A stretch of DNA of 64,000 nucleotides from Absicoccus intestinalis (lineage in GTDB: Bacteria > Bacillota_I > Bacilli_A > Erysipelotrichales > Erysipelotrichaceae): assembly GCF_033971885.1 (NCBI RefSeq), contig NZ_JALBUS010000007.1, positions 40,940 through 104,939 on the forward strand. Reading direction: 5' to 3'. A program made the position numbers and the translations under genes. Shown one piece after another: positions 7,513 to 13,984 of the stretch. Each line of letters starts with the position of its first letter. The stretch's first letter is position 1. The notes beneath the pieces were generated by a model. The model was given only the letters and a program-made list of their open reading frames with translations. It ran no database searches and had not been told where the DNA came from.

Positions 7513-7944
7513 ATGGAAAAAGAAAAGAAAGTACCGAGAAGCCACACATCCGAATATATATACAATTATAGGCAAAAAAAATATAGACGTTATATTGCAT
7601 TGATAAAAAAGGAAGATAAAGAAATGATGAAAAAACTTGATTCAGTTGATTCTATAAATTCTTACATATATGATCTTATAAAAAAAGATATGGAGTTACA
7701 AGAAAAAAATAAAATTATCCAAAATGGTGTGCTCTTAATGCACACCAATGGAAATTGGGACTACTACCTATACAATGATCAAACTTATTCAATCGCTACC
7801 GATCCGCAATGTAAAAGTTGCTGGTTTGGTGGTCGATACCATTTCATAAAAGAATATTGTTTACATTTACGTGGATCTGGAAAACTTTCAAATGAAGGAA
7901 AAAAGTTTATTGGAAAAGAATTTTTAAAGGAGAATGAATTATGA
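7513..7944 (+). CDS. RHH-like protein with extra C-terminal domain (island paralogue 1)
   Basis: 143 residues. Residues 1-60 (MEKEKKVPRSHTSEYIYNYR then RYIALIKKEDKEMMKKLDSV and SYIYDLIKKDMEL) have the strand-helix-helix layout of ribbon-helix-helix DNA-binding proteins and closely match the proteins encoded at 8831 and 9006. Residues 65-143 are a separate domain (LLMHTNGNWDYYLYNDQTYS, then CKSCWFGGRYHFI and a Cys/His-containing strand) that I do not recognise. A TAGGAGGAAAAG site fixes the start at 7513. Likely a DNA- or RNA-binding regulator with a sensing domain. Confidence 0.72.
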   Translation: MEKEKKVPRSHTSEYIYNYRQKKYRRYIALIKKEDKEMMKKLDSVDSINSYIYDLIKKDMELQEKNKIIQNGVLLMHTNGNWDYYLYNDQTYSIATDPQCKSCWFGGRYHFIKEYCLHLRGSGKLSNEGKKFIGKEFLKENEL

Positions 7945-8207
7945 AAAATAAATTTGATTCCCTGTTTTGGGAATATGTCCTGGAAACTTGTGATAACTGC
8001 CGCAACCGGGACAATTACGGTATGCTTTTCAACAATTCTTACATGCCAAATAGCTTAATGCTGTATGCATCGGATAACAAAGTCCGTGTGGATTGGAACA
8101 AACTTATTGTTAAAAAAGATGGAAAGCCACTATTCAATATCCATTTGCGCTATGGCAAAAAAGGTATCTTAAAACCTAGAAAAAGCGATTTTGAGTTGAT
8201 TGCTTAA
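7941..8207 (+). CDS. Island protein of unknown function, 88 residues
   Basis: Not recognised. Overlaps the previous stop by four bases (ATGA), with AAAGGAGAATGAATT as ribosome site. Contains a CDNC pair (residues 17-20) plus a basic C-terminal half (VRVDWNKLIVKKDGKPLFNIHLRYGKKGILKPRK), which suggests nucleic-acid contact. No family assignment. Confidence 0.7.
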   Translation: MKNKFDSLFWEYVLETCDNCRNRDNYGMLFNNSYMPNSLMLYASDNKVRVDWNKLIVKKDGKPLFNIHLRYGKKGILKPRKSDFELIA

Positions 8208-8219
8208 GGGCCAAAAAAA

Positions 8220-8411
8220 ATGAATTTAAAAAAATTATCTAAGTGGTTAGGGCAAAAAGTTCTAACCACAACAGATCCGGATATTTTTTCCGGATCTTAT
8301 GATAAAACCATTGCCAAAGTTCAATTAGATGAATTTGGTAAAATTTATTATTACGCAAATACTTTAGATCCCATTGAATTGGAAGATCTATATAGTTTTT
8401 TGGAAAATTAG
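8220..8411 (+). CDS. Island protein of unknown function, 63 residues
   Basis: Not recognised. Small acidic-tailed protein (KLSKWLGQKVLTTTDPDIFSG; ELEDLYSFLEN). There is no good ribosome site: only GGGCCAAAAAAA precedes the ATG, so translation may depend on re-initiation from the gene ending 13 bases upstream. Confidence 0.55.
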   Translation: MNLKKLSKWLGQKVLTTTDPDIFSGSYDKTIAKVQLDEFGKIYYYANTLDPIELEDLYSFLEN

Positions 8412-8462
8412 AAAAAGTATTTAATAGAGAAAACCCAAATTATGTGATCAAAGGAGGAAAAA

Positions 8463-8684
8463 ATGCAGATTTTAAGAGGGACAAAACGAGAAATTACTTT
8501 AATGCAGTGGAATGAACAATTAAGAAAAGCAGAAAAAAGATTATCAGATAGTAAAAAGTGCTTTGAACTTTTCGGTGGTAGCGATGATAAACAACAAGTT
8601 ATAAAAGATGAAGAAAAAGTAAATAAAATTAAAAAACATATCGAGGAAGTGATTGAGTTTATGGACGCGCATAATATTAAATAA
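8463..8684 (+). CDS. Island coiled-coil protein, 73 residues
   Basis: Not recognised. AAAGGAGGAAAAA site before the ATG. Nearly all helical and charged, with two predicted helices (MQWNEQLRKAEKRLSDSKKCFELF and DEEKVNKIKKHIEEVIEFMDAH) around a GGSDDKQQ turn: a helical hairpin of the kind found in small phage partner-binding proteins. Confidence 0.65.
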   Translation: MQILRGTKREITLMQWNEQLRKAEKRLSDSKKCFELFGGSDDKQQVIKDEEKVNKIKKHIEEVIEFMDAHNIK

Positions 8685-8775
8685 AAAAATTGGCTAACCT
8701 ATCAATCAAGAGTGAAGCGATAACACTCAAAACACTAACTTATTCCTAGTTGAAAACTTTAAAACTTTTGAAATT

Positions 8776-8822
8776 GGCGCCATCATGGCGCCGCCCTTTT
8801 TGTTATAATGGTCCTGGAGGAA
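8776..8822 (+). promoter_or_regulatory. GGCGCC hairpin with U-run followed by a -10 box
   Basis: GGCGCC, ATCAT, GGCGCC and then GCCCTTTTTG form a terminator-like hairpin at about 8777-8803; TATAAT follows within 10 bases. The sequence looks like the end of one transcript and the start of the next (8831 and 9006 genes). No good -35 lies 17 bases upstream because the palindrome occupies that place, so an activator or operator role is possible. Confidence 0.45.
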
Positions 8823-8830
8823 AAAAGAAC

Positions 8831-9025
8831 ATGGAAAAGGAAAAGAAAGTCGGATCAAAGTATATATACAAGTATCAAAAAGAAAATTTTAATCGTCATG
8901 TTGTGATGATCAGAAAAGACGATGAAGAAATGATTAAAAAATTAGATTCTGTAAATGCAAGCGAATATATTTACAATCTCATAAAAAAAGACATGGAGAA
9001 AAATAATGCGAAACAAGAAAGATAA
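8831..9025 (+). CDS. RHH-like small protein (island paralogue 2)
   Basis: 64 residues from the ATG after CTGGAGGAAAAAAGAAC. MEKEKKVGSKYIYKYQKENF, then strand RHVVMIRKDD, helix EEMIKKLDSV and helix SEYIYNLIKKDMEK: the ribbon-helix-helix layout. It is nearly the same as the first 60 residues of the protein at 7513, so the two arose by duplication. Overlaps the next gene by 20 bases. Confidence 0.7.
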   Translation: MEKEKKVGSKYIYKYQKENFNRHVVMIRKDDEEMIKKLDSVNASEYIYNLIKKDMEKNNAKQER

Positions 9026-9212
9026 ATATGAATATGATAAAAATTATAGAAAAGAAAATTACCGATGGACAATTTTTTATATCCCTAAATCAGACACAAA
9101 AGTAAATGAATATTTGGCAAGACAAAAACCTATGTCAAAATATATCCGCCGTCTCATAAAAGAAGATATCGAAAACGAACGCATAGAAAAAGCCCGTGCT
9201 GCAAACAAGTAG
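9006..9212 (+). CDS. RHH-like small protein (island paralogue 3)
   Basis: 68 residues. Same layout as the two paralogues (YRWTIFYIPKSDTKVNEYLARQKPMSKYIRRLIKEDIENE) but more diverged. It starts inside the end of the previous gene, with AAATAATGCG and no strong ribosome site, so coupled translation is likely. Three related DNA-binding-type proteins in one island suggest different operators or heteromers. Confidence 0.7.
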   Translation: MRNKKDKYEYDKNYRKENYRWTIFYIPKSDTKVNEYLARQKPMSKYIRRLIKEDIENERIEKARAANK

Positions 9213-9229
9213 CATGGGCCATTTTTTTG
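9191..9229 (+). terminator. Terminator closing the plus-strand island
   Basis: GCCCGTGCT pairs with AGCATGGGC across a ten-base loop, followed by a run of seven T. The stop codon of the last island gene is within the hairpin loop region. It separates the island from the convergent YjcQ-like gene. Confidence 0.82.
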
Positions 9230-9232
9230 TGC

Positions 9233-9577
9233 TCATTCTATTAGCGGTATCAAAACTTCCGCGGTATCCTTGAAAAACTTTTTGGCTTTCTGCATGGTGG
9301 AGTTTTCCGTCAGATACTCGATACCGGTTGGCGTGATCTGCGCCAGATCGAGACGGTAAATATCATATCCATCGTCATTTTCATCAATGATGATACCGGT
9401 GATAAAACCGTATTCATAAAGATTCTTAAATATGTATTTCCAGTACGTTTCATTGATATCCAAAAACTTTCCGTTGCATCTGAGCTTTGACTCATCGGGC
9501 TTCTCGCCGTGTTTCAAACACTGATACAGGTACGCCAGAATGTTGTACACGATCACATGATAATCATCTTTAGCCAT
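9233..9577 (-). CDS. YjcQ-family phage protein
   Basis: 114 residues. Winged-helix-like protein of the YjcQ family, common in Bacillota prophages and of unknown role. Signature features: VIVYNILAYLYQCLKHGEKPDESKL, a central YWKYIFKNLYEYGFITGIII helix-strand and the ITPTGIEYLTENSTMQKAKKFFK end. Resembles PadR/MarR-type folds, so a DNA-binding role is plausible. Faces the island head-on. Confidence 0.75.
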   Translation of the reverse strand: MAKDDYHVIVYNILAYLYQCLKHGEKPDESKLRCNGKFLDINETYWKYIFKNLYEYGFITGIIIDENDDGYDIYRLDLAQITPTGIEYLTENSTMQKAKKFFKDTAEVLIPLIE

Positions 9578-9630
9578 GATAACACCTCTTTTTTATATCA
9601 TATCATAAATAGCACTTTTTAAGCGATTTA

Positions 9631-9682
9631 AGACGTAAAATTTATTTCACGTGTATTTATATGCGTTTAATCGTTTACGTCT
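9631..9682. repeat. 9-bp inverted repeat between yjcQ-like and arpU-like genes
   Basis: AGACGTAAA (9631-9639) and TTTACGTCT (9674-9682) are exact inverted copies 34 bases apart in AT-rich DNA. It may be a paired operator for a late regulator or a loose hairpin. The 125-base gap holds nothing else visible. Confidence 0.45.
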
Positions 9683-9702
9683 CTTGTCGCCTAATTTCTG
9701 AG

Positions 9703-10155
9703 CTATACAGATGTATCTTGTAAAAGCTTCTTCAAAACTTTTTTGATACGCTTTTCCATGGCACGCCTTGAAAGATAAAACTTTTCTTCAGTTTCGTACC
9801 AGGTGTGATGCTTCTTGAACTTGTAATCGCACATGCAGTACTCACTGGGAAAATTTTTCATCATGTCCAGATAGCGGTCTGTTTCGATGATCTTGATCTC
9901 CGTTTTGTGAAGCTCCTCTTCCAGGTCCCTCTCTTTTGAAAGGATCATGAGCATCTGCTTCTCGGTCCCATTTCCGGACGAAGTTGTCGGTGCCACCTTC
10001 TCCAGGTTCGGTGACTTGGGATCGGCAAGGTCCTTCTTTTTCTGTCGTAAACTTTCCAGTTCTTTTTTTATGGTGTCGCAATGCTGCATGTATTTATAGC
10101 GGTCCATGAAGCGACACCATACGATGTCTGTTTTCGTGTCCAGGTAGTCCTTCAT
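9703..10155 (-). CDS. ArpU/RinA-like phage late transcription regulator
   Basis: 150 residues. Coiled-coil N-terminal half (DTIKKELESLRQKKKDLAD; ERDLEEELHKTEIKIIETDRYLDMM) and a C-terminal sigma-region-4-like helix-turn-helix (WYETEEKFYLSRRAMEKRIKKVLKKLLQ). Such proteins switch on late packaging and structural genes in Gram-positive phages, and the location before HNH-terminase fits. Family assignment rests on architecture, position and size. Confidence 0.68.
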   Translation of the reverse strand: MKDYLDTKTDIVWCRFMDRYKYMQHCDTIKKELESLRQKKKDLADPKSPNLEKVAPTTSSGNGTEKQMLMILSKERDLEEELHKTEIKIIETDRYLDMMKNFPSEYCMCDYKFKKHHTWYETEEKFYLSRRAMEKRIKKVLKKLLQDTSV

Positions 10156-10412
10156 CGAGCTCTCCTTCGCATGTTCAGATTAAGAATGTCGTATCTGTGA
10201 AAAACTTCTTCGCAGTCTTTCAGTTTCATCCCGTGGTCCAGAATGAAATCAAGGATTTCTTCCTTGCCGAATCTTTTGACACGTGTCATACGTTCGATGT
10301 CCGACTCACTGATATCGTTCTGTGCGCATAAGATACCAAGTTTCTGTACCTTTTTCTGTGTGGCCATGGCCGTGTTGTATTTAATCGTGCCGGTTGATTT
10401 TACATAAGCCAT
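10152..10412 (-). CDS. Small phage protein of unknown function, 86 residues
   Basis: Start MAYVKSTGTIKYNTAMATQ at 10412 after AGAAAGGTTGATACAG; longer frames lack a site. Helical, with ESDIERMTRVKRFGKEEILDFILDHGMKLKDCEEV, which could be a small helix-turn-helix. Shares four bases (ATGA) with the following regulator gene. No family recognised. Confidence 0.65.
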   Translation of the reverse strand: MAYVKSTGTIKYNTAMATQKKVQKLGILCAQNDISESDIERMTRVKRFGKEEILDFILDHGMKLKDCEEVFHRYDILNLNMRRRAR

Positions 10413-10569
10413 CTGTATCAACCTTTCTAACAGAATCCGGATACACGGCAACGGTAGATGTACCGTAGCCAAGATCCGAACGTATCCAGTAAATCAATCC
10501 ATTGATGATCAGTTCGCCTCTAACGATCTCATTCGTACCGATCATCTTGCCTTCAAAAGCTTCTTTCAT
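10381..10569 (-). CDS. Small phage protein of unknown function, 62 residues
   Basis: Start MKEAFEGKMIGTNEIVRGELIING after GAGGAGATATC. Beta-rich in outlook (ELIINGLIYWIRSDLGYGTSTVAVYPDSVRKV). It overlaps the RusA stop by four bases and the following gene by about 30. Typical tightly packed early phage gene; no function can be assigned. Confidence 0.62.
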   Translation of the reverse strand: MKEAFEGKMIGTNEIVRGELIINGLIYWIRSDLGYGTSTVAVYPDSVRKVDTDGLCKINRHD

Positions 10570-10964
10570 GATATCTCCTCTATTTCGATGTAGATGCCCG
10601 GCACCTCTGCCCAAAACTTTTCAACGATCTCGGACACGACAAGGGCATCATCTTTCCAGTAATGAAGCCTTGTCATGCAGTCCTTGAGCATTTTCTGCAG
10701 ATTGTCGGTGTCTGGCTTGGTTTCTTTGTATTCACCATCTTTATGCTTGCCGCGTGGGAAGCACCACTTTACCACCAGGCGGACACCATGTTCATAGGGT
10801 TCGGACGGTATGTATCTGGCCAGGTTGGCCGTGAGCAACGCTTTTGCACGTGCCACGGCCGGTGGATCGTAGAAGCAGGGCTTCCCATTGCGTACGGTTA
10901 CTTTATGTTCCTGTGCCGTCGTTCTCGGCGGTTCCAGGTGCAGGAAAAAGTGCATCGGTATCAC
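10566..10964 (-). CDS. rusA: RusA-family Holliday junction resolvase
   Basis: Dimeric nuclease that cuts four-way junctions produced by phage recombination. The 132 residues carry the RusA signature KPDTDNLQKMLKDCMTRLHYWKDDALV, with the essential Asp residues (about 84, 86 and 104) and the Lys near them. It lies in the recombination and replication block with the Sak4-like and SMC-like ATPases. Overlaps the upstream gene by four bases. Confidence 0.92.
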   Translation of the reverse strand: MIPMHFFLHLEPPRTTAQEHKVTVRNGKPCFYDPPAVARAKALLTANLARYIPSEPYEHGVRLVVKWCFPRGKHKDGEYKETKPDTDNLQKMLKDCMTRLHYWKDDALVVSEIVEKFWAEVPGIYIEIEEIS

Positions 10965-11266
10965 CCTTTCTGATGTTCCAGGAAGTCAAGCAATGTTCTA
11001 TATGCTTCTTCCGTCTTTTCATTGTAGTATTCATTCTGATGCATGGTCCAACGGTCGGCCATACGTTTGAGCCAATCTAAGTTATCGCAAACTTTTTCAA
11101 AATTGTATTCTGCCTTATATTCTTCTTTTTTTGTATGTCGGCAATCGCCACCATTCCAATAGCAACCTGTTTTTTTGCAATCTTTATTTTTTGATGGATC
11201 ACATAAATATATTTTTGGTAGTTTATTTTCCTGTACTTCCAAATCCACTATCCCCACATTCTGCAT
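10961..11266 (-). CDS. Cys-rich small phage protein, 101 residues
   Basis: N-terminal half carries CDPSKNKDCKKTGCYWNGGDC and a His, probably a zinc site; the C-terminal half is helical (FEKVCDNLDWLKRMADRWTMHQNEYYNEKTEEAYRTLLDFLEHQ). This motif is familiar from early regions of Bacillota phages but has no known role. The start at 11266 lies inside the preceding gene and has only a weak ribosome site, so an internal start is possible. Confidence 0.62.
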   Translation of the reverse strand: MQNVGIVDLEVQENKLPKIYLCDPSKNKDCKKTGCYWNGGDCRHTKKEEYKAEYNFEKVCDNLDWLKRMADRWTMHQNEYYNEKTEEAYRTLLDFLEHQKG

Positions 11267-11600
11267 ATATTTCTTCTATTTTTTCCTCAAGCCTTGCCCT
11301 GTTTCGTTCGACTTTTTTGTGAACAAAATACTGGATCAGATCATCAGGCAGACCGTAATAGAGTTCCATCTGCCGGATGCATATCAACACATCTGCAATT
11401 TCTTCGGCCATATTGCGAAGATACGGATCGTGTATATCATATAGCGTCACATACCGTGCCGCCTTGCTGATTGCTTTTTGCAGTTCAGACAGTTCTTCCA
11501 TAGCAATCAGACTTTGATGCTCGATACCGTAGTAATCAAGCACCTTAAGCTGATGCTTATCGTCTAACAATGTTCTTAGTGGTGTTTCTTGATTAATCAT
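11223..11600 (-). CDS. MazG-like nucleotide pyrophosphohydrolase
   Basis: All-alpha NTP pyrophosphatase fold. EELSELQKAISKA (about residue 34) and NMAEEIADVLICIRQM (about residue 64) give the ExxE...ExxD metal-binding pattern. Phage MazG homologues cleave non-canonical or alarmone-type nucleotides, here not provable. The ATG at 11600 with GGAG nine bases upstream is favoured; two further ATGs lie 6 and 9 bases before it. Confidence 0.8.
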   Translation of the reverse strand: MINQETPLRTLLDDKHQLKVLDYYGIEHQSLIAMEELSELQKAISKAARYVTLYDIHDPYLRNMAEEIADVLICIRQMELYYGLPDDLIQYFVHKKVERNRARLEEKIEEIYAECGDSGFGSTGK

Positions 11601-11655
11601 CTTCATCATCTCCAATGAGCCAGTCAAGGCTTTCTTTCAATTCTTTTGTTTCCAT
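11593..11655 (-). CDS. Possible 20-residue micro-protein before the MazG-like gene
   Basis: METKELKESLDWLIGDDEDD behind CGAAGGAAAAAAGCA. Its stop overlaps the start region of the MazG-like gene, so it may serve as a coupling leader. Length alone gives no proof that it is a functional product. Confidence 0.35.
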   Translation of the reverse strand: METKELKESLDWLIGDDEDD

Positions 11656-11671
11656 TGCTTTTTTCCTTCGA

Positions 11672-11980
11672 TCAATTCATATTTCCACCCAATGCAACCA
11701 TGAAACGGATCTCTTCATCTTCCATCTGGCGCATCTTATTGATCGCTCTCCAGTAATCTTCATCACTGATACTTATGGTATCGATGCCAGCCTGTTGAGT
11801 GGCGAAGCTTAGCAGGTAGCACATCGTCAGTGCCTGTTCCACGTCTGTCCACAACGCGTATTGGCTCGTAGGTACATCTCTACCGACTTTATCGTAGAAC
11901 TCCTCCACTTTCTCGTAGTCGCATGATAACAATACTTCGACAAGTTCTTTTATATCTTTGTTAAGTTCGTTAATCTTCAT
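11672..11980 (-). CDS. Small phage protein of unknown function, 102 residues
   Basis: Start MKINELNKDIKELVEVLLSCDYEKVEEFYDK at 11980, after AAAGGACCGTACGAAG. Helical throughout; SQYALWTDVEQALTMCYLLSFATQQAGIDTISISDEDYWRAINKMRQMEDEEIRFMVALGG. No motif recognised. Overlaps the DUF551 gene by 11 bases. Confidence 0.68.
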   Translation of the reverse strand: MKINELNKDIKELVEVLLSCDYEKVEEFYDKVGRDVPTSQYALWTDVEQALTMCYLLSFATQQAGIDTISISDEDYWRAINKMRQMEDEEIRFMVALGGNMN

Positions 11981-12407
11981 CTTCGTACGGTCCTTTCGGT
12001 AATTCCATCCAGTGCGTGATGGCTTCTTCATAGTATGGATCCCATCCATCTTCATTCGGGTCAAATTCAACGATATCTACACCATCTACACCCGCGTCGT
12101 GTACCAGATATTTGCCTTTTCGCGACGGTAATCGGTCATTAACGCTGATCCATTCATTCCGGTTTTGTTTGGAAATGGAGAAATTTTCAATAAGCGTCGA
12201 TGCCGGACAGGCATAGTCAAAATTGATTTTTCTTTTTGGAAGCTCCTTTGTCCATACGATGTGTTTGTGTTGTGTTTCTCCATTTTCTTTTTCAAAGCTC
12301 ATATCAACAATGACCTTTTTTTCATCCGGTTCATTGATCCAGTATTTATTTAGGACTTCCAAAATATGTTTATATTGCCATGTCTTTTTTCTATCGATCA
12401 TTTTCAT
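11970..12407 (-). CDS. DUF551-containing phage protein
   Basis: 145 residues. The C-terminal 55 residues are a DUF551 domain: EWISVNDRLPSRKGKYLVHD near the start and ITHWMELPKGP at the end. DUF551 is frequent in phages of enteric and gut bacteria and has no established function. The N-terminal half (KTWQYKHILEVLNKYW...) is unrecognised and may be a separate domain. Confidence 0.82.
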   Translation of the reverse strand: MKMIDRKKTWQYKHILEVLNKYWINEPDEKKVIVDMSFEKENGETQHKHIVWTKELPKRKINFDYACPASTLIENFSISKQNRNEWISVNDRLPSRKGKYLVHDAGVDGVDIVEFDPNEDGWDPYYEEAITHWMELPKGPYEDED

Positions 12408-12431
12408 CCTCCTCGATCATGTATAATTTCA

Positions 12432-12647
12432 TTACACGATTCTCCTTATTTCGTCGATCATGTCTTTGTATTCTTGCAATTCATCATCAAGGTCATCGTT
12501 CAACCATTTTAGGCTTTCGATATCGCCTTGTTTTTTATCTTCCCGTTCGATAAGTTTTCTCGTGATCTCATTAGCCGTATCTGCTGGCATAAACTTTTCC
12601 AGTTCATCTTGAAAGTCCATCCAGAATAGAATATCTTGTGTTGTCAT
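12432..12647 (-). CDS. Small coiled-coil phage protein, 71 residues
   Basis: Start MTTQDILFWMDFQDELEKFMP overlaps the previous stop (ATGA at 12644-12647). A highly acidic C-terminal coil (SLKWLNDDLDDELQEYKDMIDEIRRIV) suggests a binding or inhibitory role. No family recognised. Confidence 0.65.
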   Translation of the reverse strand: MTTQDILFWMDFQDELEKFMPADTANEITRKLIEREDKKQGDIESLKWLNDDLDDELQEYKDMIDEIRRIV

Positions 12648-12778
12648 TTTTCGTTCTGGCTCCAATCTAATTTCGTACCGCAAGCCGGGCAATAATTACA
12701 GTCCTCGTTATTGCTCAAGATCTCGTGGCATACCGGGCATGTGTAATTAACCACAAATTCGCTACTTTCTTCTTTCAT
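12644..12778 (-). CDS. Zinc-ribbon micro-protein, 44 residues
   Basis: MKEESSEFVVNYTCPVCHEI then LSNNEDCNYCPACGTKLDW: two CPxC knuckles (C14/C17 and C30/C33) form a complete zinc ribbon, with C27 as an extra Cys. AAAGAGG lies 11 bases before the ATG, and the stop overlaps the next start by four bases. Such free-standing ribbons are often protein or nucleic-acid adaptors in phages. Confidence 0.72.
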   Translation of the reverse strand: MKEESSEFVVNYTCPVCHEILSNNEDCNYCPACGTKLDWSQNEK

Positions 12779-12782
12779 ATTT

Positions 12783-12986
12783 TTAGCCTCTTTCATTTTC
12801 GTTCATGATTTCAACTAACTTCACAGTATACTTCTGTAAAATTTGTTTATTCACTCCGCTCAAATTCTCCAACATATTCCACAATTTTTCGTTCTGCTCT
12901 TTTAATTCTTTTGCTCTTTTGTCTCCAACGATATAATCCAACACAAGAAATAATCCAAATACCGAAAACTCAATCAGAAAATTCAT
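12783..12986 (-). CDS. Small membrane-anchored coiled-coil protein, 67 residues
   Basis: Start MNFLIEFSVFGLFLVLDYIVG after GGAGGACGAAAA: a single N-terminal membrane segment, then a cytoplasmic coil (KRAKELKEQNEKLWNMLENLSGVNKQILQKYTVKLVEIMNENERG). Unrecognised. Overlaps the preceding gene by 17 bases. Confidence 0.65.
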   Translation of the reverse strand: MNFLIEFSVFGLFLVLDYIVGDKRAKELKEQNEKLWNMLENLSGVNKQILQKYTVKLVEIMNENERG

Positions 12987-13188
12987 TTTTCGTCCTCCGT
13001 TCTTCTTTCCTCTCGTATTTTTCACACCAATCTAATTTTATTGTTGTATCTTGAACACGGTGCTCATCACGCAACAATTTACATATTCCTCGATACGATT
13101 TCAGTTTTGGCTTTTTTGAGAAAATAGATTTATACTTTGTTACCAATGGCTGGTAATACTTACAGTTTCCGCACTTATCGAAAATCAT
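12970..13188 (-). CDS. Small Cys-containing phage protein, 72 residues
   Basis: MIFDKCGNCKYYQPLV, GICKLLRD and WCEKYE provide four Cys (C6, C9, C36, C54), consistent with a zinc site. The middle is strongly basic (KSIFSKKPKLKSYRG), consistent with nucleic-acid contact. AGGGGTG lies before the ATG. A widespread type of small phage protein without known function. Confidence 0.65.
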   Translation of the reverse strand: MIFDKCGNCKYYQPLVTKYKSIFSKKPKLKSYRGICKLLRDEHRVQDTTIKLDWCEKYERKEERRTKNEFSD

Positions 13189-13754
13189 TTATTCACCCCT
13201 AAGAGATATCTCTTGATTCTACTTTCTCCGATTATTTTAATAGCTTTATACGCTTCATTCTCTAAATCAAAATAGATTGCGCCTTGAGCGGATTCATTAA
13301 GAACCGTTACGTTTAAGCCGTCATTGTAATAAATAAACCAATTATTTTCTCCTTTTTTGAATGTTCTTCTTCCTCCGAGACGTAACATTTCCGTCTCAAC
13401 CTTGCGCCGTTCTAAATCTACTAACGCTTCTTCTTTTGTTAAGAATACATTCCCTGTTTCCATGTTTCTTATATCGTAATAAGTACCGTCCCATTTTCTA
13501 GAGAAGACATTTCCAATAGCAGTGATGAAAAAGCATTCATCACCCTCTTTAGGTGGTTCTTGGCATGGTTCTAAATTATATTCAAACTCAATGATAAAGG
13601 GTTCCTCACCGATAAAGTCATCATCCAATTTAACGATGTAAGTATATTCATTATCATCGAAGTTATAATCTCTTACTCTTACGACAAAACCTGTAGCTCC
13701 TTGTCCATTTACAACATAATCATCCGGTTTATACATTGGGTCTTTGATTTCCAT
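13185..13754 (-). CDS. Phage protein of unknown function, 189 residues
   Basis: Two beta-rich halves: MEIKDPMYKPDDYVVNGQGATGFVVRVRDY with TYIVKLDDDFIG (an SH3-barrel-like layout), then a domain with FFITAIGNVFSRKWDGTYYDIRNMETGNVFLTKEEALVDLERRKVE, the latter a motif often seen in phage proteins of unknown role, and a tail ending KRYLLGVNK. AGAGGAGAACAATA precedes the ATG. Confidence 0.72.
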   Translation of the reverse strand: MEIKDPMYKPDDYVVNGQGATGFVVRVRDYNFDDNEYTYIVKLDDDFIGEEPFIIEFEYNLEPCQEPPKEGDECFFITAIGNVFSRKWDGTYYDIRNMETGNVFLTKEEALVDLERRKVETEMLRLGGRRTFKKGENNWFIYYNDGLNVTVLNESAQGAIYFDLENEAYKAIKIIGESRIKRYLLGVNK

Positions 13755-13980
13755 TATTGTTCTCCTCTTTCTTTTTTAGATATTTTTCTATCTGCTTGTA
13801 TAGCTCTTTGCATAGATCGCGATTGTCACATTCTAAAAATTCAGCTATCACAATTTCGTCTCCAGCTAATTCATCATCAACAAATACATCAGCTGCAACA
13901 ACCTTATTTCGCGATGGGTTCCATTTCGGACATCCATCACAGTATGGTTCTAATACCACGTTCATAGTTTTCTGTTTCAT
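13729..13980 (-). CDS. Small phage protein of unknown function, 83 residues
   Basis: MKQKTMNVVLEPYCDGCPKWNP carries C14/C17, and CDNRDLCKELYKQIEKYLKKKEENNNG carries two more Cys (C51 and C56). Possible small zinc protein. The ribosome site is weak (GGAG 19 bases upstream), and a short open frame overlaps its start by four bases, so coupled translation is possible. Confidence 0.6.
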   Translation of the reverse strand: MKQKTMNVVLEPYCDGCPKWNPSRNKVVAADVFVDDELAGDEIVIAEFLECDNRDLCKELYKQIEKYLKKKEENNNGNQRPNV

Positions 13981-13984
13981 CGTA

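Noticed and set aside
5600..9230. CRISPR array or insertion sequence in the island
   Set aside because: No regularly spaced repeats, no transposase and no terminal inverted repeats are seen.
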